Under the pieces are notes generated by a model. The model was given only the letters and a program-made list of their open reading frames with translations, ran no database searches and was not told the DNA's origin. Positions 36,017 to 44,429 of a DNA stretch of 64,000 nt are shown here, one piece after another. Every line of letters starts with the position of its first letter. Position 1 is the first letter of the stretch. The stretch comes from Stenotrophomonas maltophilia (GTDB taxonomy: Bacteria; Pseudomonadota; Gammaproteobacteria; Xanthomonadales; Xanthomonadaceae). The position numbers and the translations under genes were made by a program. The DNA lies in NCBI RefSeq assembly GCF_006974125.1, contig NZ_CP037858.1:4216001-4280000 (forward strand), in the 5' to 3' direction.

Positions 36017-36907
36017 TCAGATCGGGTTCTTGTCCAGGAACGCGCGGATCTCCGGCACCAGCACCTCGTGCTTGTCTTCCAGCACGTAGTGGCCGGCGTC
36101 CTCGAAGGCATGTACCTGGGCCTGCGGCAGCGCGGCCTGGAAGCCCTTCAGGAAATGATGATCGAACACGAAGTCGCGCAGGCCCCAGCCGAGGAAGGCC
36201 GGGCGGTCGGCGAACGACGGCAGCGCCTTGCCGGCCCGCTCCAGCAGCGACCAGGCCTTGTCGGCCGGCGACAGCGGGATATCCTGCATGAAGCGGATGG
36301 TGCTGATGCGGTTGGCGTAGTTGTTGTACGGCGACACGTAGGCGCGGCGCACGTCGGCCGGCATCTTCCGCTCCACGCCCAGCCACGAGGCACCGGACGA
36401 GAACGCATTGAAGGTGCGGATGATCCACTCGCCGATCTTCCAGTGGCGGCCCAGCACGATCTGCCACGGCATCTTCTTCGCCGCCGGCATCGGGAACGCG
36501 GCGGTGTTGAGCACCACCAGGCGCTTCACCTGGTCGTGGTGCGACAGCGCCCAGCCGAAACCGATCATGCCGCCCCAGTCGTGCACCGCCAGGGTCACCG
36601 GGCCGGTGATGCCCAGGTGCTTCAGCAACGCATCAAGATCATCCACGCGCGACTGCAGCGTGTACTCGTAGCGGCTGTCATCGGGCTTGTCCGACAGGCC
36701 CATGCCGATGTGGTCCGGCACGATGCAGCGGTACGTGTCCGACAGGCCGGCCACCAGCGTGCGCCAGTAATAGCTCCACGACGGGTTGCCGTGCACCATC
36801 ACCACCACCTCGCCGTCGCGCGGGCCTTCGTCGAGATAGTTCATCGACAGGCCGGGGCGCACTTCGAAGCGCTGCGGGTGGGCGGGGTAACCGGGGAGCT
36901 TGGACAT
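36017..36907 (-). CDS. oleB: OleB: beta-lactone decarboxylase (alpha/beta hydrolase)
   Basis: A 296-residue alpha/beta hydrolase of the haloalkane-dehalogenase type. The oxyanion strand VVMVHGNPSWSYYWR, nucleophile Asp in VHDWGGMIGF, and catalytic His in EDAGHYVLED are visible. In the ole pathway it decarboxylates the beta-lactone to the final alkene. AGGTG lies 7 nt before the ATG at 36907. It is 96 nt from oleA, with a hairpin in that gap. Confidence 0.92.
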   Translation of the reverse strand: MSKLPGYPAHPQRFEVRPGLSMNYLDEGPRDGEVVVMVHGNPSWSYYWRTLVAGLSDTYRCIVPDHIGMGLSDKPDDSRYEYTLQSRVDDLDALLKHLGITGPVTLAVHDWGGMIGFGWALSHHDQVKRLVVLNTAAFPMPAAKKMPWQIVLGRHWKIGEWIIRTFNAFSSGASWLGVERKMPADVRRAYVSPYNNYANRISTIRFMQDIPLSPADKAWSLLERAGKALPSFADRPAFLGWGLRDFVFDHHFLKGFQAALPQAQVHAFEDAGHYVLEDKHEVLVPEIRAFLDKNPI

Positions 36908-36926
36908 CGGATCGCACCTGTAGAAA

Positions 36927-36945
36927 GGGCCGGTAGAACCGGCCC
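36927..36945 (-). terminator. Hairpin between oleA and oleB
   Basis: GGGCCGGT-AGA-ACCGGCCC is an 8-bp stem with a 3-nt loop. No T-run follows it in either direction, so it may attenuate readthrough or stabilise the message rather than end it. Confidence 0.5.
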
Positions 36946-37003
36946 CTGGACACTTGGAAAAATCATCGCTGCCCATCGTGCAGCAGGTCAGCGGTGACCT
37001 TTT

Positions 37004-38020
37004 TTACCAGACCACTTCCGCCATCGAACAGTTCAGGCCCGAGCCGATGCCGAGCAGCGCGATGCGATCGCCCTTCTTCAGCTTGCCCAGCTGCTTGAGC
37101 TTGCTCAGCACGATCGGCACCGAGGCCGGGCCGATGTTGCCGTGCTCGCCGAAGATGGTCATGACCTTCTTCGGGTCGATGCCGAAGTTCTTGATGAACG
37201 CGGCGGTGTGCGGCTGGCTGACCTGGTGGATCACGAACTGGTCCAGCTCTTCCACGGCCCAGCCCAGGGCGATCTTGGCGGCGGTGAAGGTCTTCTGCGC
37301 CAGCTTGATGCCTTCGATCAGCAGCAGGCGGGTGTCGGTGACCATGCGGTCCAGGTTGCCCAGGCACAGCTGGTTCCACTCGGTGGCCGAGCGTGTCACG
37401 CCGCCCTTGTAGCGCGGCGCGTCCGGCACCAGCTCCGAGCGCGCCATCACCATCGCCGCGGCACCCGAACCGGTGGTCAGCGCCGCCAGCTCGTTGCGGA
37501 AATCGTCGGCGGTGACGTCCGGGGCGGTCATGCGCTCCAGGGTCTTCTCGTACACCAGGTTGGCGGTCTCGCCGTCCACCACCAGCGCGTAGTCGATGTC
37601 ACCGCGCTCGATCATGCGCGCGGCGATATCCATGCCGTTGATGAAGGCCAGGCAGGCATTGGCGACGTCGAAGGTCATGCACTCATCGCTGACGCCGAGA
37701 TTGCCCGAGACGATGGAGGCGGTGGACGGCTCCAGGTAGTCGCGGCTGACCGAGGTGTTGACCAGCAGGCCAACCTGCGTCGCATTGATGCCTGCGTCTT
37801 CCAGTGCCTTGCGGCCTGCCATGGTGGCAGCGTCGGACGCCAGCACGCCGTTGTCCCACAGGCGGCGCGCGTGGATGCCGGCGATGTCGCCGAGCACGTC
37901 GGTGCGGATACCCAGGCGATCCAACGTCGGCTGCAGGCGTTCGTTGATTTCCTTGGTGGTCAGCGTATGCGGCGCGTCGACGTGTGCCAGGCCGGCGATC
38001 GAGACATTCTTGAAGAGCAT
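37004..38020 (-). CDS. oleA: OleA: thiolase-family acyl-CoA condensing enzyme
   Basis: A 338-residue thiolase-fold protein, the same length as OleA of Xanthomonas campestris. The catalytic Cys is in DVANACLAFINGMD, and the His and Asn of the FabH-like triad are in FVIHQVSQPHT and FGEHGNIGPASVP. It condenses two long-chain acyl-CoAs head to head to form a 2-alkyl-3-ketoacid, the first step of long-chain olefin biosynthesis. The ATG at 38020 is chosen by length; it heads the oleA-oleB-oleC-oleD series. Confidence 0.94.
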   Translation of the reverse strand: MLFKNVSIAGLAHVDAPHTLTTKEINERLQPTLDRLGIRTDVLGDIAGIHARRLWDNGVLASDAATMAGRKALEDAGINATQVGLLVNTSVSRDYLEPSTASIVSGNLGVSDECMTFDVANACLAFINGMDIAARMIERGDIDYALVVDGETANLVYEKTLERMTAPDVTADDFRNELAALTTGSGAAAMVMARSELVPDAPRYKGGVTRSATEWNQLCLGNLDRMVTDTRLLLIEGIKLAQKTFTAAKIALGWAVEELDQFVIHQVSQPHTAAFIKNFGIDPKKVMTIFGEHGNIGPASVPIVLSKLKQLGKLKKGDRIALLGIGSGLNCSMAEVVW

Positions 38021-38123
38021 CGAGGTTAGCGCCAAGGCTCAGGCAAAAGGGGGCGCTATTCTATAACCCCCGGGGCCTTCACCGCATCTTTACGAATTCA
38101 GCCTTGGCCGTATGGTGAAGCGT

Positions 38124-38441
38124 TCAGCGCGGCGGGCACTGGAACGCGGCGAAGCGCTGGCTGCCATCAGCGGGCGCCGCAGCGGCCTGCACGGCATTGG
38201 CGCCGGCACTCGGGGCCTCGTTGCGGGCCAGGGTTTCCAGCTCTTCCTGCACGCGCAGAGGGTTGCGGTTGTAGAAACCGACCTTGCTCTTCACGGTCAC
38301 CACCACCTCGCCCTTGGCGATGCAGCCGGCCGGGACCGGACCTGCCGGCAGCACGCGGGTCGCCTTGCCGGCCGGTTCGATCGGCACCCAGGTACAGGCG
38401 GTGACGGTGAGCAGCAGGGAGGAAAGCAGCAGAACGCGCAT
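38124..38441 (-). CDS. DUF4156-like lipoprotein
   Basis: A 105-residue protein with lipobox LLLTVTACTW after a short signal. Mature sequence: VLPAGPVPAGCIAKGEVVVTVKSKVGFYNRNPLRVQEELETLARNEA fits the DUF4156 pattern of small lipoproteins of unknown role. AGGA is 7 nt before the ATG at 38441. It stands alone between oleA and the M16 peptidase gene. Confidence 0.85.
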   Translation of the reverse strand: MRVLLLSSLLLTVTACTWVPIEPAGKATRVLPAGPVPAGCIAKGEVVVTVKSKVGFYNRNPLRVQEELETLARNEAPSAGANAVQAAAAPADGSQRFAAFQCPPR

Positions 38442-38505
38442 GGGCAGATCCTGGAAGGGTATGGAGGGATTCTGCCTGAACAGCCTGAATCGGGGGTAGC
38501 CGGTG

Positions 38506-38609
38506 GGGGTCGGATCCCTCGCAGGGGCTCTGACCCCGGATGCATGACGGGGTTGCCGGCCAGCGGCCGGCACTACCGGGGGGAGCCGGCCCGCCACATG
38601 GCGGGCCGG
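38506..38609. repeat. Three palindromic units: GATCCC hairpin, solo SMAG, and CCGGCCCGCC hairpin
   Basis: GGGGTC...GACCCC with inner CCCT/AGGG stem (38506-38537) is the second copy of the 14829 family. A solo SMAG lies at 38554-38577, and a CCGGCCCGCC/GGCGGGCCGG hairpin at 38586-38609, 9 nt after the M16 stop on the minus strand, is the likely transcript end. Confidence 0.7.
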
Positions 38610-38617
38610 GTAGTGCC

Positions 38618-41467
38618 TTACTTCTTGACCGGGTTGCCTTCTGCGTCGATCACCGTCACCTCGCCCAGGTTCAGCGCGCGCACGGCCGCTTCGGTCTGCT
38701 TGAGGTCACCCACCACCACCCAGGTCAGCGCCTGCGGCTTGATCTCGGCGGCGGCCTGCTGCACCTGCGCCGGGGTCATCGCTTCGATCTCGGCCTTGCG
38801 ACGCAGCACGTAGTCGTCCGGACGCTTGAACTGGACGATCGAGCCGATGGTCGATGCCACCGCGCTGGCGGTCTCGTAGGCACCCGGCAGGCTCAGCGTC
38901 TGGATGTTGCGGATGCGGTTCACCTCGCCGGCGGTGGCCGGCTTGCTGCCATCGGCGAACGCGGCGATTTCCTTGCGCATTTCCGCCATCGCCGGACCCG
39001 TCTTGTCGATCTGCACCGGCGCGCTGGCCATCCACGGACGCTGGCCGACCGAATTGACCGCGCTGCTGCGTGCACCGTACGACCAGTGCTTGTCTTCACG
39101 CAGGTTCATGTTCAGACGCGAGGTGAAGTCGCCGCCGATCACGCCGTTGGCGATATCGAAGCGGGTCGAGCTGGTGGCGCTGGACGGCGCGACCACCTGG
39201 CCGGCGAACAGATTGGCCTGCACTGCGCCCGGCTGGTCGATCAGGAACACGCGCGGGCCCTTCGGCAACGCCACGTCGGTGGCGGCCTTCACCTGCGGGG
39301 CATCGCCGGCAGCCTTCCAGTCACCCAGCTGCTTGTCCAGCAGCGGCACGATCTCGGCCAGGGTGGTGTCACCGACCACGATCAGGGTGCCGTTCTGCGG
39401 GCGCAGCCAATCGTGGTGGAAGTCGACCAGGTCTTCGCGGGTCAGGCCGTTGATCGCTGCTTCGTCACCGCTGCCGGTGAACGGAATGGCATACGGATGG
39501 CCCTTGCCGTACAGCAGCGGCGGCAGCACGCGCATCGCCACCGCACCCGGGTTGACCTTCTCCTGCTGGATGCCGGCGATCCAGCTCGCCTTGACCCGGT
39601 CGATCTCGCCCTGCTCGAAGCGCGGTTCGCGCAGCAGATCGCGATACAGCGCCAACGACGGCGCCAGGTTTTCCTTCAGCGCCGACAGGTCCACGCTCAT
39701 CGAGTCCAGGCCGGCCGAGGCATCCAGGCTGGCACCCAGTGCGTCAGCGGCATCGGCGAAGGCCAGCGAGCCGAGCTTGCCGGCGCCTTCGGTCATCAGG
39801 CTCATGGTGAAGTTGGCGGTGCCCGGCTTGCGGCCCTGGTCGGCGCTGAAGCCGCCCGGGAACTGGTAGCTGAACTGCACCACCGGAATCTCGTGGCGCT
39901 CGGCCAGGATCACCTGGGTGCCGTTCTTCAGCGTGGCGCGCTGCAGCGCCGGGAACTTCAGCTGCGGGAACTCGCGGGTCTGCGGCACGCCGGCCTTGCG
40001 GTCGACCTGCTCCGGCAGCGTGCTGTACTTGGGGTCCACTGCCGGCACATTGAACGGCTTCGGCGCCTGGCTCGGGTCTTCCTTCAGCGCCACGCGCTCA
40101 CCCGGTGCGATCACCAGGGTGTGGCTGCCCTTGTCCAGCCACTGCGTGCCCAGACGGCTCAGATCGGCGGCACTGGCCTTCTCGATGTTGGCCAGCGAGG
40201 TGCGGAAGCAGCCCGGGTCGCCGGTGAACACCGCGCACTCGGCCAGCGCGTCAGCCTTGCCGCCGAAGCCACCGATGCGCTCGATGCCGCGGATGAAGCC
40301 GGCGCGGGCACCGGTCTTGGCGCGCTCCAGCTCGGCCGCGGTCGGGCCCTGCTTGATCAGCCGATCCAGTTCCTCGTCGATGATCTTCTCGACCTTGGCC
40401 GGGTCCTGGCCCTGCTTGACCGTCGCCATGATCACGAAGTTCGAACCCAGCTGCGACGTCGACAGGCCCGACGCGATGCTGTCCACCAGCTTGTCCTGGT
40501 GCTGCAGGCGCTGGCTCAGGCGCGAGGACTTGGCACCGCCCAGGATCTGCGCGAACAGCTGCAGCTGATCGACATCGGCGGTGCCGACCTGCGGCACGTT
40601 CCAGGCGCGGTAGATGCGCGCCTGCGGCACCTTGTCGGTCATCGTCTCGCGCGTGTCGGCGCTGCGCTTGGCCACGTTCACGGCCGGCTGCGCCATGGTC
40701 GGGCCGGCCGGAATGCTGCCGAAGTACTTGCCGACCTTTTCCTTGGCGGTGGCCAGGTCGATGTCGCCGGCCAGCACCAGCACCGCGTTGTTCGGGCCGT
40801 ACCAGGTGCGGAACCAGGTCTTCACGTCATCCAGCGACGCCGCGTTCAGATCGTTCATCGAACCGATCACGCTGTGGTGGTACGGGTGGCCCACCGGGTA
40901 CATCGCCTTGTTGAGCTGGTCCCAGGCCTGTCCGTAGGGCTGGTTCTCGCCCTGGCGCTTCTCGTTCTGCACCACGCCGCGCTGCTCGTCCAGCGCCGCC
41001 TGGTCGATCGCACCGACCAGATGGCCCATGCGGTCCGATTCCATCCACAGCGCCATGTCCAGTGCGGTGGTGGGCACGTTCTCGAAGTAGTTGGTGCGGT
41101 CGGTATTGGTGGTGCCGTTCTGGTTGGTGGCACCCACCTGCTTGAACGGTTCGAAGAATTCGCCGTCGTGGTTTTCGCTGCCCTGGAACATCAGGTGTTC
41201 GAACAGGTGCGCAAAGCCGGTACGGCCGGCCGGTTCGTCCTTGCTGCCCACGTGATACCAGACGTTGACCGCGACGATCGGCGCCTTGCGATCGGTATGC
41301 ACGATCACGCGCAGGCCGTTGGGCAGGGTGAACTGCTCATACGGGATATCGACCTTGGCCGGTGCGGCCGGCTTTGCCGCCAACGCATGGGAAGGCACAA
41401 GCGTGCCCAGGGCGGTGCTGAGGGCGACAGCCAGCAGTGCAGCGCGCGGGCGAAGGGCGAGAGACAT
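38618..41467 (-). CDS. M16-family zinc metallopeptidase
   Basis: A 949-residue, two-half M16 peptidase (pitrilysin/PqqL type) with a signal peptide (MSLALRPRAALLAVALSTALG ends in ALA). The inverted zinc motif HLFEHLM is in the first half and the second Glu ligand follows in LDEQRGVVQNE; a second M16C-like half lacks the motif, as usual. It would degrade peptides in the periplasm. ATG 41467 is the signal-peptide start. The gene lies alone; an AT-richer, palindrome-containing region follows upstream. Confidence 0.9.
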   Translation of the reverse strand: MSLALRPRAALLAVALSTALGTLVPSHALAAKPAAPAKVDIPYEQFTLPNGLRVIVHTDRKAPIVAVNVWYHVGSKDEPAGRTGFAHLFEHLMFQGSENHDGEFFEPFKQVGATNQNGTTNTDRTNYFENVPTTALDMALWMESDRMGHLVGAIDQAALDEQRGVVQNEKRQGENQPYGQAWDQLNKAMYPVGHPYHHSVIGSMNDLNAASLDDVKTWFRTWYGPNNAVLVLAGDIDLATAKEKVGKYFGSIPAGPTMAQPAVNVAKRSADTRETMTDKVPQARIYRAWNVPQVGTADVDQLQLFAQILGGAKSSRLSQRLQHQDKLVDSIASGLSTSQLGSNFVIMATVKQGQDPAKVEKIIDEELDRLIKQGPTAAELERAKTGARAGFIRGIERIGGFGGKADALAECAVFTGDPGCFRTSLANIEKASAADLSRLGTQWLDKGSHTLVIAPGERVALKEDPSQAPKPFNVPAVDPKYSTLPEQVDRKAGVPQTREFPQLKFPALQRATLKNGTQVILAERHEIPVVQFSYQFPGGFSADQGRKPGTANFTMSLMTEGAGKLGSLAFADAADALGASLDASAGLDSMSVDLSALKENLAPSLALYRDLLREPRFEQGEIDRVKASWIAGIQQEKVNPGAVAMRVLPPLLYGKGHPYAIPFTGSGDEAAINGLTREDLVDFHHDWLRPQNGTLIVVGDTTLAEIVPLLDKQLGDWKAAGDAPQVKAATDVALPKGPRVFLIDQPGAVQANLFAGQVVAPSSATSSTRFDIANGVIGGDFTSRLNMNLREDKHWSYGARSSAVNSVGQRPWMASAPVQIDKTGPAMAEMRKEIAAFADGSKPATAGEVNRIRNIQTLSLPGAYETASAVASTIGSIVQFKRPDDYVLRRKAEIEAMTPAQVQQAAAEIKPQALTWVVVGDLKQTEAAVRALNLGEVTVIDAEGNPVKK

Positions 41468-41883
41468 ATCCGGATCCTTGGTCACATAGGTGAACCCCGA
41501 TCCTAGCGTGCGCACGCAGCGGCAGGAATCGGTCGCCAGTCACTGGGGGTGTTTGCCCCAGTGCGCCATCCGCCCGGCCCTCCCAAGCTGGCGTGGGAAG
41601 TCACATGCACCCGCAGCAGGCGTCCGGACAGTGTCCGCGGCGCATCGAATGGACAGGTGTCCGCCCACCGGACACTTTTCGATCCAAACAAAACCCTTGT
41701 AAATCAACGACTAAAAGTTGGCACGGGGATTGCTTGGTACTTCCTGCGCCAGGAAGGGCTTCAGACGAAAGCTGACTGAAGACTGAACAAATGCAGGAAA
41801 TCGAAAATTTTCCTTGCATGCCCAGAATCGGTGTACTACCTTACTACCACACCACTGATCACCAACACTAAACAGGCCCCGTC
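41468..41883. other. Intergenic region with TGTCCG dyads and possible terminator
   Basis: No protein gene is convincing in this 416-nt stretch between divergent genes. It contains CGGACA-G-TGTCCG (41625-41637), then GTGTCCG...CGGACAC followed by TTTTC (41657-41679), and CTTCCTG-CGC-CAGGAAG (about 41741-41757). AT-rich sequence with GAAAATTTTC near 41803 precedes the VRP-repeat gene. It may hold promoters for both flanking genes and, from the terminator-like stem, a short rightward transcript. Confidence 0.5.
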
Positions 41884-42360
41884 ATGAACGCCAAGACCAT
41901 TGCCATCGCCATCGCCCTGATCGCCGGCACCGCGGTTGTTTCGTCGGTGCAGGCCTCCGAATCCATCAAGACCCTGTCCACCGTGCAGGTCCGCCCGGCC
42001 GCCGACCAGCTGGCCCAGCAGGCCTGGGAACAGGCCAGCGGCATTCCGACCCTGGCCACCGTGGAAGTTCGCCCCAGCGCCGACCAGCTGGCCGAGCGCA
42101 GCGGCTACGTCGCCGCCCCGGTCGCCGCCGCGATGCCGATCACCACCCTGGCCTCGGTGGAAGTGCGTCCGAGCCTGGAGCAGCGCGTCGCCCTGGCCGC
42201 CGAACTGGAAGCCCAGCGCTACGCCGCGACCCTGGCTGCTGCCGCCACCAACGTCGCCAACTCGGTCATCGTCAACCTGCCGGCCCTGCAGGTGCGTCCG
42301 AGCGCCGCCGACCTGCAGGCCCTGGCCACCGAAACCGCCCAGGTTCTGCTGCGCCCGTAA
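41884..42360 (+). CDS. Secreted protein with four VRP repeats, unknown function
   Basis: A 158-residue protein with signal peptide 1-24 (ending SSVQA). The mature part has four degenerate repeats, each LxxV-(Q/E)-VRP-(A/S)-x-x-(Q/D)-L, at residues 31-46, 57-72, 89-104 and 132-147 (TVQVRPAADQLA, TVEVRPSADQLA, SVEVRPSLEQR, ALQVRPSAADLQ). The linkers are Ala-rich. I do not recognise the family. AGG precedes the ATG at 41884 by 6 nt. The repeats may be short beta-turn-helix units on a periplasmic protein. It stands alone in its own region. Confidence 0.85.
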   Translation: MNAKTIAIAIALIAGTAVVSSVQASESIKTLSTVQVRPAADQLAQQAWEQASGIPTLATVEVRPSADQLAERSGYVAAPVAAAMPITTLASVEVRPSLEQRVALAAELEAQRYAATLAAAATNVANSVIVNLPALQVRPSAADLQALATETAQVLLRP

Positions 42361-42429
42361 CCGGTGCCGCCCTGCCCAGCGCAGGGCGTGCGCCGTAAAG
42401 GCGGCCGCCGTCGCAGGTACACTGCGCCG

Positions 42430-42909
42430 ATGAATGCCGCGCCCCAGTTCCACGTGATCCTGTTCCAACCGGAAATCCCGCCCAACACGGGCAATGTGAT
42501 CCGGCTCTGCGCCAACACCGGCGCGCAGCTGCACCTGGTCGAGCCGCTCGGCTTCGCACTGGAAGACAAGCAGCTCAAGCGCGCCGGCCTGGACTACCAC
42601 GAGTATTCGCGCCTGCAGGTGCACCCCGACCTTGACACTGCACTGGCGCGGATCGCACCGAAGCGGTTGTTCGCCCTGAGTACGCGTGCCAGCGTCCGCT
42701 ATGACAGCGTGGCGTTCGAAGACGGTGATGCGTTCCTGTTCGGCCCGGAAAGCCGCGGCCTGCCGCAGGACGTGCTCGATGCTTTGCCCGATGGCCACCG
42801 CCTGCGCCTGCCGATGCGGCCGGACAACCGCAGCCTCAATCTTTCCAACACCGTTGCCGTGGTGATGTACGAAGCGTGGCGGCAGCATGGGTTTGCCGGC
42901 GGGGCGTAG
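42430..42909 (+). CDS. trmL: tRNA (cytidine/uridine-34-2'-O)-methyltransferase TrmL
   Basis: A 159-residue SPOUT methyltransferase. The three motifs are present: NTGNVIRLCANTG, FGPESRGLP, and the knotted end LRLPMRPDNRSLNLSNTVAVVMYEAW. TrmL methylates the wobble base of tRNA-Leu. The ATG at 42430 gives the family length (E. coli 157); a longer frame adds 22 basic residues that are not family-like. Confidence 0.95.
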   Translation: MNAAPQFHVILFQPEIPPNTGNVIRLCANTGAQLHLVEPLGFALEDKQLKRAGLDYHEYSRLQVHPDLDTALARIAPKRLFALSTRASVRYDSVAFEDGDAFLFGPESRGLPQDVLDALPDGHRLRLPMRPDNRSLNLSNTVAVVMYEAWRQHGFAGGA

Positions 42910-42922
42910 CTCACGTGTGTCA

Positions 42923-43010
42923 CTTTCTTTGCTCGCGCAAAGAAAGTAACCAAAGAAACGCGCCGCTTTCAGCGTGCCAATCGCAACGCCGGCCAGCGGC
43001 CGGCACTACC
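42923..43010. repeat. CTTTCTTTGC hairpin and solo SMAG
   Basis: CTTTCTTTGC-TCGC-GCAAAGAAAG (42923-42946), followed by TAACCAAAGAAA, is a 10-bp stem 14 nt behind trmL; this sequence block is recognisable as one seen between genes of many pseudomonads and xanthomonads. A solo SMAG lies at 42988-43010, 8 nt before the stop of the convergent acyl-CoA dehydrogenase. Confidence 0.65.
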
Positions 43011-43017
43011 GGTGCAC

Positions 43018-44181
43018 TCAGAACGCGTTGATGCCGGTCAGTTCGCGGCCGATCACCAGCTGGTGCACGGTCTCGGTGCCTTCATAGGTGATCACCGATT
43101 CCAGGTTCAGCGCGTGGCGGATCGCCACGTGTTCGGTGGTGATGCCGGCCCCACCCAGCAGATCGCGGCATTCGCGGGCAATGTCGATGGCCATGCGGCA
43201 GTTGTTCCACTTGGCCAGGCTGACCTGCTGCGGCTGCAGCTGGCCGGCTTCCTTCAGGCGGCCCAGCTGCAGGGCCAGCAGCTGCGCGGTGGTGATGCGG
43301 CGGGCCATCTCGGCCAGCTTGATCTGCGCGCTCTGCGTGGCCGCCAGCGGGCGACCGAACAGAACGCGCTCCTTGGCATAGCCCAGTGCTTCATCCAGGC
43401 AGGCAATCGCCGCGCCGATCGGGCCCCAGCTGATGCCGAAGCGCGCCTGGGTCAGGCAGCCCAGTGGCCCCTTCAGGCCCTTCACGTTCGGCAGCCGATG
43501 GCTGTCAGGCACGCGCACGTCATCGAAGAACAACGCGCCGGTCAGCGACGCGCGCAGGCTCATCTTGTGCTTGATCTCCTGCGTGGTGAAACCGGCCATG
43601 CCCTTTTCCAGCACGAAGCCCTGGATGCCGTCCTCGGTCTGCGCCCAGACGATGGCCAGATCGGCCACCGGACCGCTGGTGATCCACATCTTGCTGCCGC
43701 TGATGCGCCAGTCAGTGCCGTCGCGCACCGCGCGGGTCTTCATGCTGGCCGGATCGGAACCGCCGTGCGCCTCGGTCAGGCCGAAGCAGCCGATCAGCTC
43801 GCCGCGCGCCATCGCCGGCAGCCACTGCTGGCGCTGTTCCTCGCTGCCATAGGCGTAGATCGGATACATGCACAGCGAGCTCTGCACCGAGACGAAACTG
43901 CGCAGGCCGGAATCGCCGCGCTCCAGCTCCTGGCAGATCAGGCCGTAGCTGACCGCGCCCAGGCCACCACCGCCGTACTCGGTCGGCAGAGTCGCACCGA
44001 GCAGGCCCAGTGACGCGATCTCCGGCACCAGTTCATCGGGGAAGCGGGCCTGGTCGAAGGCATCACCGATGATCGGCAGCACACGCTCGTTGGTGAAACG
44101 GGCGACGCTCTCCTGTACGGCGCGCTCTTCCTCGTTGAGCAGGGAACGGACATCAAACAGATCGTACGGATGCAAAGCCAT
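43018..44181 (-). CDS. gcdH: Glutaryl-CoA dehydrogenase
   Basis: A 387-residue acyl-CoA dehydrogenase with the glutaryl-CoA dehydrogenase signature: GLTEAHGGSDPASM, and the C terminus TYEGTETVHQLVIGRELTGINAF with the catalytic Glu. It oxidises and decarboxylates glutaryl-CoA to crotonyl-CoA in lysine/tryptophan breakdown and passes electrons to ETF. ATG at 44181 and an in-frame GTG at 44190 are both possible; no strong ribosome site. It is divergent from the ETF-ubiquinone oxidoreductase gene, which completes its electron path. Confidence 0.92.
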   Translation of the reverse strand: MALHPYDLFDVRSLLNEEERAVQESVARFTNERVLPIIGDAFDQARFPDELVPEIASLGLLGATLPTEYGGGGLGAVSYGLICQELERGDSGLRSFVSVQSSLCMYPIYAYGSEEQRQQWLPAMARGELIGCFGLTEAHGGSDPASMKTRAVRDGTDWRISGSKMWITSGPVADLAIVWAQTEDGIQGFVLEKGMAGFTTQEIKHKMSLRASLTGALFFDDVRVPDSHRLPNVKGLKGPLGCLTQARFGISWGPIGAAIACLDEALGYAKERVLFGRPLAATQSAQIKLAEMARRITTAQLLALQLGRLKEAGQLQPQQVSLAKWNNCRMAIDIARECRDLLGGAGITTEHVAIRHALNLESVITYEGTETVHQLVIGRELTGINAF

Positions 44182-44232
44182 GGCACTCACACGCAGTCAG
44201 GACCCGGCCATTGTCGGTCATCCGGGCAGAGC

Positions 44233-44257
44233 GTGCCGACCAGGGTCGGCACCCACC
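44233..44257. repeat. GTGCCGACC palindrome
   Basis: GTGCCGACC-AG-GGTCGGCAC with CCACC end, the same kind of unit as at 32426. It lies in the divergent promoter region between gcdH and the ETF-QO gene. Confidence 0.6.
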
Positions 44258-44429
44258 AGAGCTGCGGCACTACGCTGCAATGCAGCAATCGTGGCGTGAA
44301 CGGCGCCGATCTAGCTGGATCCGGCGCGTCCCGGTACCCTGACACATTCAAACAACCGTTTCGCCCGTGGCCGCACGCGCGATTCCCAGGCACCGCCGGT
44401 GGCCCCGATGCCGGCCCTACCCACGAGTC

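Noticed and set aside
38540..41506. A 988-codon plus-strand open frame opposite the M16 peptidase
   Set aside because: Antisense shadow of a gene with intact zinc motifs; no ribosome site or domain.
41549..41819. Short open frames in the gap before the VRP-repeat gene
   Set aside because: No conserved features, and they overlap the dyads and the AT-rich promoter region.
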